Shown piece by piece: positions 7,799-11,001 of a stretch of 11,001 nt of DNA (position 1 is its first letter; each line of letters starts with the position of its first letter). Made by a program: the position numbers and the translations under genes. Source of the DNA: an uncultured Dorea sp. (GTDB taxonomy: Bacteria > Bacillota > Clostridia > Lachnospirales > Lachnospiraceae); NCBI GenBank assembly GCA_910579925.1, contig CAJTVY010000072.1:1-11001 (forward strand), written 5' to 3'. Under the pieces are notes generated by a model that did no database searches, was not told the DNA's origin, and saw nothing but the letters and a program-made list of their open reading frames with translations.

Positions 7799-8464
7799 TT
7801 ACTCCAAGATCCTGCCGTCCTCGATACGGACAATACGGTCAGCCAGCTGGGCGATCTCATTATTATGCGTAATCATCACAAGGGTCTGGTCAAACTTATA
7901 GCTTGTGGTTTTCAGAAGCCCTAAGACATCGCTGCTGGTCCGGCTGTCCAGATTTCCGGTCGGTTCATCCGCCAGGATGATTGCAGGTTTTGACACAAGC
8001 GCCCTGGCAATCGCCACCCGCTGCTGCTGTCCTCCTGAAAGATTATTCGGCATACTGTTCAGCTTGTCATCAAGTGCAAGCAGGCCCACCACATCCTCCA
8101 TGAATTTCCGGTCTACAGTGTCGCCGTCCAGTTCTACCGGCAGCACAATATTCTCATATACATTAAGAATCGGAACCAGGTTATAATTCTGAAAGACAAA
8201 ACCGATATTGCGCCTGCGGAAAATCGTAAGCTGCTCGTCGTTCATTTGGGATAATTCCTTGCCTTTTACTTTGATACTGCCGGAGGTCGGATTATCCAGA
8301 CCTCCCATCATATTTAACAGGGTAGACTTCCCGCTTCCGGAGGTTCCAACGATGGCCACAAATTCTCCCTGTCCGATATTAAGGGTAATCCCGTCCAATG
8401 CTTTGGTTATATTGGGCTCTTCGCCATAATATTTTTTTAAATCTGTCGTCTGCAAAATGCTCAT
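7799..8464 (-). CDS. MacB/LolD-type ABC transporter ATP-binding protein, 221 aa
   Basis: This is a compact ATPase with every motif intact: P-loop GTSGSGKST (residues 40-48), Q-loop FQN (Q92), signature LSGGQQQR (142-149), Walker B IILADEP (162-168), D-loop GNLD and switch H200. LSGGQQQR with ADEPTGNLDS is the hallmark of the MacB/LolD/SalX/BceA group that pairs with FtsX-type permeases, and such a permease starts 14 bp downstream. The length is typical. It should bind ATP as a homodimer under the permease. ATG 8464 is preceded by an AAAGGAC ribosome binding site. The gene has its own promoter region, separating it from the kinase gene upstream by 168 bp, so it can be induced independently. 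Confidence 0.96.
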   Translation of the reverse strand: MSILQTTDLKKYYGEEPNITKALDGITLNIGQGEFVAIVGTSGSGKSTLLNMMGGLDNPTSGSIKVKGKELSQMNDEQLTIFRRRNIGFVFQNYNLVPILNVYENIVLPVELDGDTVDRKFMEDVVGLLALDDKLNSMPNNLSGGQQQRVAIARALVSKPAIILADEPTGNLDSRTSSDVLGLLKTTSYKFDQTLVMITHNNEIAQLADRIVRIEDGRILE

Positions 8465-8517
8465 AGGTCCACGTCCTTTCTGATAATTAAGAAACTTCTT
8501 TCCACGTTTCTGACCAT

Positions 8518-8546
8518 ATCATAACAGTCAAACCTCTCAGAAATCT
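8518..8546 (-). promoter_or_regulatory. Predicted promoter of the ABC transporter operon
   Basis: Read on the - strand, an extended -10 element TGTTATGAT has its hexamer at 8518-8523. At a 17-bp spacing the -35 position (8541-8546) reads AGATTT, a poor match to TTGACA. It lies inside the TGTGAGATTTC word, as expected for a promoter that depends on an activator. Confidence 0.55.
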
Positions 8547-8550
8547 CACA
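8535..8550 (-). promoter_or_regulatory. Predicted response-regulator box, proximal site
   Basis: On the - strand this reads TGTGAGATTTCTGAGA: two TGTGA-like half-sites starting 11 bp apart, overlapping the -35 position. The 11-base word GAAATCTCACA (+ strand 8540-8550) recurs exactly at 8582-8592 and 10427-10437. OmpR/PhoB-family regulators typically bind such direct repeats. Confidence 0.55.
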
Positions 8551-8581
8551 GGGAACAAAGACTTTTCAACAATTTGGCTTT

Positions 8582-8603
8582 GAAATCTCACAATTCAGTG
8601 ACA
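8582..8603 (-). promoter_or_regulatory. Predicted response-regulator box, distal site
   Basis: On the - strand TGTCA (8599-8603) and TGTGA (8588-8592) start 11 bp apart, followed by GATTTC. Its GAAATCTCACA word is exactly 42 bp from the proximal copy, about four helical turns, so both sites face the same side of the DNA. Confidence 0.5.
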
Positions 8604-8632
8604 TTTCGGCAGTAATGAAGAGAACAGAACGT

Positions 8633-9673
8633 CTAAGCATTCCTCTCTTTCAAAAGAAAAACAGAAAAGACAGAACCTTTCCCCACTTCCGATGCAACTT
8701 TTATGTAACCGCCCTGCATCGTAATAATCTCCCGCGCCAGATACAAACCGATACCAACCCCCGGGGTATCATGCACGTCATTTTCCCTGTAAAAACGTTT
8801 GAAAATCGCTCCATGCAGATTTTCCGGTATTCCCTTTCCGGTATCTGCAATATCAATTTTCAGATATAATTCCTGACTTTCAACATGGATATCTATCCTG
8901 CCTCCCTCCGGCGAATATTTCACAGCATTATCCAGAATATTAAACAATGCCTCTCCCGTCCACTTCCGGTCATGATAGGCCTTTAAATTGGCGGGACAAT
9001 CCACAGAGACTTCCATCTGCTTTTTTTCCGCATGAAACAGGATGCTCCCAAGAGCCGACGCCAGCGTATCATAAACAGGCTGCACGTTCTTCTCCAGCGA
9101 GATGATGCCTGTCTCTAATCGGGAAGTCTTTATCATTGCCTGCATCAGGAAATCCAGTTTGTCAAGCTCAGTCCCGCAGTCCATCAGGAATCTGGTGCGT
9201 CTTTTCTCTGACATAGGCTCTTCAAGCATTGTTATATTTACCATCTTAAGATTTGTGATGGGCGTCTTAACCTGATGAGAGATGTCAGAAATCAACTCCT
9301 TAAGCTTAGACCTTTCCTTTGCAATGCTGTCGCGGTTTTTCAGCATTATTTCATAAAGCCTTACCACCCTGTGATTAATCTTATAGAACAGGTTTTCCTC
9401 CAGCACGCTCTCAAGCAGAGTTGTCTCTCCCTCTGCCATCCGGTCTAACTGCTGGCAAAGGGTATCTGAGAATAAAAGAAGCTTCTGGCGGATCAGTGCG
9501 ATAAACAAAGCCCCGCAGACAAGCACAAGAAAAATGTAAAGAAGGCCCAATAGAAGCACTTCGGCCTGCCCTGTCAGCAGATAAAAGCCTGCAAGCACAC
9601 AGGCAGAAAGTGTACAGAAAATACCCAGGAGCGCCGCACAGGCTTTATTTACAGAAACGTTTATTGCGTTCAT
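8633..9673 (-). CDS. Sensor histidine kinase, intramembrane-sensing type, 346 aa
   Basis: This is the membrane sensor of the two-component pair. Two helices (~residues 11-34 and 39-62) are joined by only a few residues. The kinase therefore has almost no external sensor domain, the design of intramembrane-sensing kinases that read the state of a partner transporter or the membrane. The H-box ISDISHQVKTPIT places the phosphorylated histidine at H133. The N-box NILDNAVKYS is at 245-254, the G1 box DTGKGIP at 277-283, the F-box at ~290-296 and the G2 box GVGIGL at 305-310, all intact. I start at ATG 9673, which overlaps the regulator stop as ATGA with GGGGG upstream. A GTG at 9694 would add 7 residues. 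The BceS/VanS-like group is the closest by layout. Confidence 0.93.
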   Translation of the reverse strand: MNAINVSVNKACAALLGIFCTLSACVLAGFYLLTGQAEVLLLGLLYIFLVLVCGALFIALIRQKLLLFSDTLCQQLDRMAEGETTLLESVLEENLFYKINHRVVRLYEIMLKNRDSIAKERSKLKELISDISHQVKTPITNLKMVNITMLEEPMSEKRRTRFLMDCGTELDKLDFLMQAMIKTSRLETGIISLEKNVQPVYDTLASALGSILFHAEKKQMEVSVDCPANLKAYHDRKWTGEALFNILDNAVKYSPEGGRIDIHVESQELYLKIDIADTGKGIPENLHGAIFKRFYRENDVHDTPGVGIGLYLAREIITMQGGYIKVASEVGKGSVFSVFLLKERNA

Positions 9674-10353
9674 TTCATTCGGCCCCCAATCCACATATAT
9701 CCCATGCCATAAACGGTTTTAATATATTGAGATCCATCGCGCTCTATCTTGTTGCGGATACGGCTTATGGCAACCGTAAGGGCATGCTCATCTACAAAAT
9801 TACGTTCGCAGTCCCACAGTTTTTCCAGAAGTATCTGACGGGTCAGGACAGTCTGCGGGTTCTGTATCAGTACCTTCAAAAGGCGGTATTCCATGGAAGT
9901 AAAATTAATCGGTTCTCCTGAGAAGGCTGCCGTCATCTCAGAGAAATGAACAGACAGATTCCCGTCGTCATAAGTATCCCCGCCGGTCTGCTTCTGTATC
10001 CGCGCAAGCAGAGCAGAAACCTTTTTGCGGAATACACTGATATGAAATGGTTTTGTCACATAATCATCTGCCCCTAACTCATATCCTTTTAACATGTCGC
10101 TTTCCATATCATTTGCAGTCAGGAAGATTACAGCAGTATCCGGATACTTTTCTTTCAGCTTCTGGCATAATGCAAACCCGTTTCCATCCGGGAGATTGAT
10201 ATCCAAAACGGCCAGTTCATATGTCTGTTCTTCACAGCATTGCTCTGCTTCTGCTTTTGTCTTCGCCGAATCTACCTTATAACCGCCCGCAGATAAATTA
10301 TAGCAAAGCGTACTATTTAAAAGATGGTCATCTTCCACCACTAAAATCCTCAT
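9670..10353 (-). CDS. OmpR/PhoB-family response regulator, 227 aa
   Basis: This is a cytoplasmic DNA-binding regulator. The receiver domain (residues ~1-118) has the acidic pair D8/D9, phospho-acceptor D51 (LAVLDINLPDG), the T79 switch and K101 (TKPF). The winged-helix DNA-binding domain (~128-225) shows FTSMEYRLLKVL, the recognition-helix region VDEHALTVAISRIRNKIE and the wing TVYGMGYMW. GGAAGG at 10361-10366 precedes ATG 10353. It overlaps the kinase gene by 4 bp, so the two are co-translated. Likely targets are the two promoters with the shared TGTGAGATTTC word, one upstream of this gene (autoregulation) and one upstream of the ABC operon. The length is normal for the family. Confidence 0.96.
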   Translation of the reverse strand: MRILVVEDDHLLNSTLCYNLSAGGYKVDSAKTKAEAEQCCEEQTYELAVLDINLPDGNGFALCQKLKEKYPDTAVIFLTANDMESDMLKGYELGADDYVTKPFHISVFRKKVSALLARIQKQTGGDTYDDGNLSVHFSEMTAAFSGEPINFTSMEYRLLKVLIQNPQTVLTRQILLEKLWDCERNFVDEHALTVAISRIRNKIERDGSQYIKTVYGMGYMWIGGRMK

Positions 10354-10396
10354 ATGTTCACCTTCCCTTACTATATTTTTCTCCTGATTATATCGG

Positions 10397-10425
10397 ATTA
10401 TATAATATTATCACCCAAATGTCAC
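10397..10425 (-). promoter_or_regulatory. Predicted promoter of the regulator/kinase operon
   Basis: On the - strand GTGACA (10420-10425) is followed after 17 bp by a consensus TATAAT (10397-10402). A second TATAAT lies nearer the gene, in the AT-rich tract at 10385-10396. The promoter is stronger than that of the ABC operon, consistent with constitutive low-level expression of the sensor. Confidence 0.65.
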
Positions 10426-10437
10426 AGAAATCTCACA
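10422..10437 (-). promoter_or_regulatory. Predicted response-regulator box at the regulator's own promoter
   Basis: On the - strand this reads TGTGAGATTTCTGTGA: two perfect TGTGA half-sites 11 bp apart, the downstream one overlapping the -35 hexamer. It is the best-preserved of the three boxes and suggests autoregulation. Confidence 0.6.
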
Positions 10438-10493
10438 TGAGCCATGTTTATTTCGAAGCCGTCACAAATTCCTTATTTATTGTTCGACCATAA
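10438..10493. other. AT-rich spacer between the regulator promoter and the relic region
   Basis: I see no gene, terminator or repeat in this short stretch. Confidence 0.5.
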
Positions 10494-10755
10494 AAAGATT
10501 GTCTGTACTCTTGCGGAATAGGTTATGAGATTTTAGGTAATCTTTTGGATAATACCCTTGAAGTGATAAAAAATGAGCATTGCATTAATCTTGAAGTAAT
10601 AGTGCTTGATATTCGTGTCAGCTGTGCGTCTACGAACCGACGGTGTAGCGGGCTACATCTAGGTTCGAAGGCGTGCAGATGGCATGGATAGCAAGTGCTT
10701 ATTACTCGAGAATTAATGCAATGCTGTACTAGTTATCAAGGTGAAAAAGATAACA
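10494..10755 (+). pseudogene. Relic of a GHKL-type (AgrC-like) histidine kinase, interrupted by the hairpin element
   Basis: Frame 10494-10608 begins after a stop codon, with no start codon. It contains YEILGNLLDNTLEVIKNE (10524-10577), a good match to the GHKL N-box region LGNLLDNAIEA of AgrC-like kinases. Beyond the hairpin, in another frame, 10726-10749 reads VLVIKVKK, like the GHKL strand (g.L.I.VKN) that normally follows the N-box after 10-15 residues. Together they look like one ATP-binding domain split by a 150-nt insertion. No DHp domain, membrane part or G boxes remain. The second piece is very short and could be chance. The non-functional state is clear; the family call rests on the N-box. 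Confidence 0.45.
10576..10725 (+). ncRNA. 150-nt near-continuous imperfect hairpin; structured RNA or MITE-like element
   Basis: The outer stem AGCATTGCATTAAT (10576-10589) pairs perfectly with 10712-10725. Pairing then continues inward through 10590-10608/10692-10710, 10610-10620/10680-10690, 10622-10631/10669-10678 and 10633-10638/10662-10667, and ends in an inner stem 10642-10648/10653-10659 with a CGGG loop. I count about 66 base pairs, three single-base bulges and three purine-purine mismatches. About ten pairs are G-U when read as + strand RNA; I placed no A-C opposition, which would be G-U on the other strand. This favours a + strand RNA fold. There is no T-run after it, so it is not a terminator. 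ERIC/NEMIS-like palindromic insertion elements are the closest known type by form, and family membership is unknown. Confidence 0.55.
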
Positions 10756-10761
10756 GAACAC

Positions 10762-10910
10762 TTGCATTGTCGGCGGTGTCTGCAGCAAATCTGCCGCGCG
10801 ACGGCAAAAGAAAAAAGCCGCCGCGGCAATTACGCGAAGTTACTTTCCGAAGCCCTGCACAGTCTGTCGGACGAAAAACGGGAAACCGTACTGCTGTATT
10901 ATTTGAATTA
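10762..10910 (+). pseudogene. Fragment resembling sigma-70 region 4 of an ICE-type sigma factor
   Basis: The frame is open through 10741-10910. It encodes NYAKLLSEALHSLSDEKRE followed by TVLLYY (about 10831-10905), which fits the start of sigma region 4 in the short sigma-70-like proteins carried on clostridial conjugative elements (LxxALxxLPExxRExxLLYYF). The helix-turn-helix that should follow is absent; the similarity ends at the YY and an unrelated sequence begins. A GTG at 10741 has no good ribosome binding site. GC content rises sharply near 10770, marking a junction with the AT-rich relic before it. I regard it as a broken remnant; the family is suggested only by pattern. Confidence 0.4.
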
Positions 10911-11001
10911 CCGTCTTTTTACTCCCTGTTTATCGTATCCACCACCGTCATTTTCTTGATCTGCTTCACCGGCCCCATAATCGCCAGACATACGGAACCA
11001 A
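10902..11001 (+). pseudogene. 5'-truncated membrane-protein fragment at the window edge
   Basis: From about 10902 a different frame reads FELPSFYSLFIVSTT and continues into a strong hydrophobic helix (VIFLICFTGPIIA) followed by RHTEP. A helix ending in IIAR.xxP resembles the last membrane segment of a sensor kinase entering a HAMP linker (…ARRITRPL), but only ~33 residues are visible. There is no start codon or ribosome binding site, so the gene's front is missing. It begins exactly where the sigma-like fragment stops matching, suggesting a deletion or recombination joint. The rest lies beyond the window. Confidence 0.3.

Noticed and set aside
5217..8464. Calling the ATPase/permease pair BceAB
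   Set aside because: The ATPase fits the wider MacB/BceA group, but the permease length and two external domains do not fit BceB.
10221..10493. 90-codon + strand frame crossing the regulator's promoter
   Set aside because: It overlaps the well-supported regulator gene and promoter in antisense and resembles no family.
10576..10725. Retron, group II intron domain or tRNA-like RNA as explanation of the hairpin
   Set aside because: There is no reverse transcriptase nearby, no domain V or tRNA cloverleaf can be drawn, and the GGTTCGAA resemblance to a T-arm is isolated.
1..11001. CRISPR array, rRNA, tRNA or complete insertion sequence
   Set aside because: I found no regularly spaced repeats, RNA gene signatures or intact transposase anywhere in the window.

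Overview
The window looks like a low-to-mid GC Firmicute chromosome, most likely a gut Clostridia/Lachnospiraceae type. This is inferred from the strong GGAGG-type ribosome binding sites, the codon use, the ABC transporter families and an AgrC-like GHKL kinase relic. The species cannot be named from sequence reading alone.

Positions 1-4779 (+ strand) hold one tightly packed operon. It contains the C-terminal part of a helical-repeat protein (probably the tail of an HTH/TPR regulator), a 68-aa two-helix PLDc_N-type membrane protein, and two consecutive ATPase/permease pairs of ABC-2 type. Genes overlap or are separated by only a few bases. Both permease genes take their ribosome binding site from a near-identical stretch encoding the end of the preceding ATPase ([LI]FMEVV).

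Positions 4780-5216 hold no intact gene. The stretch includes a decayed + strand fragment that resembles the end of a SpaA/Cna_B surface-protein domain. It ends at a rho-independent terminator serving the convergent - strand operon.

Positions 5217-10353 (- strand) hold a complete sensing and transport module. An OmpR-family response regulator and a two-helix, intramembrane-sensing type histidine kinase overlap by ATGA. They are followed by a MacB/LolD-type ATPase and an 855-aa FtsX-type permease under a second promoter. Both promoters carry the same GAAATCTCACA word (TGTGAGATTTC in the direction of transcription) within TGTGA-like direct repeats of 11-bp period. These repeats overlap or abut the -35 region, so the response regulator probably controls both its own operon and the transporter. 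The likely theme is detection and export or detoxification of a membrane-active compound such as a peptide antibiotic. The permease has two large external domains and about 8 membrane helices, so it is not a standard BceB.

Positions 10438-11001 are a graveyard. They hold a GHKL kinase relic, a 150-nt near-continuous imperfect hairpin, a fragment like sigma-70 region 4 (of the sort carried on integrative conjugative elements), and the start of a truncated membrane-protein frame at the window edge. The hairpin has about 66 base pairs, and its G-U wobbles favour a + strand RNA. It is the most unusual object in the window.
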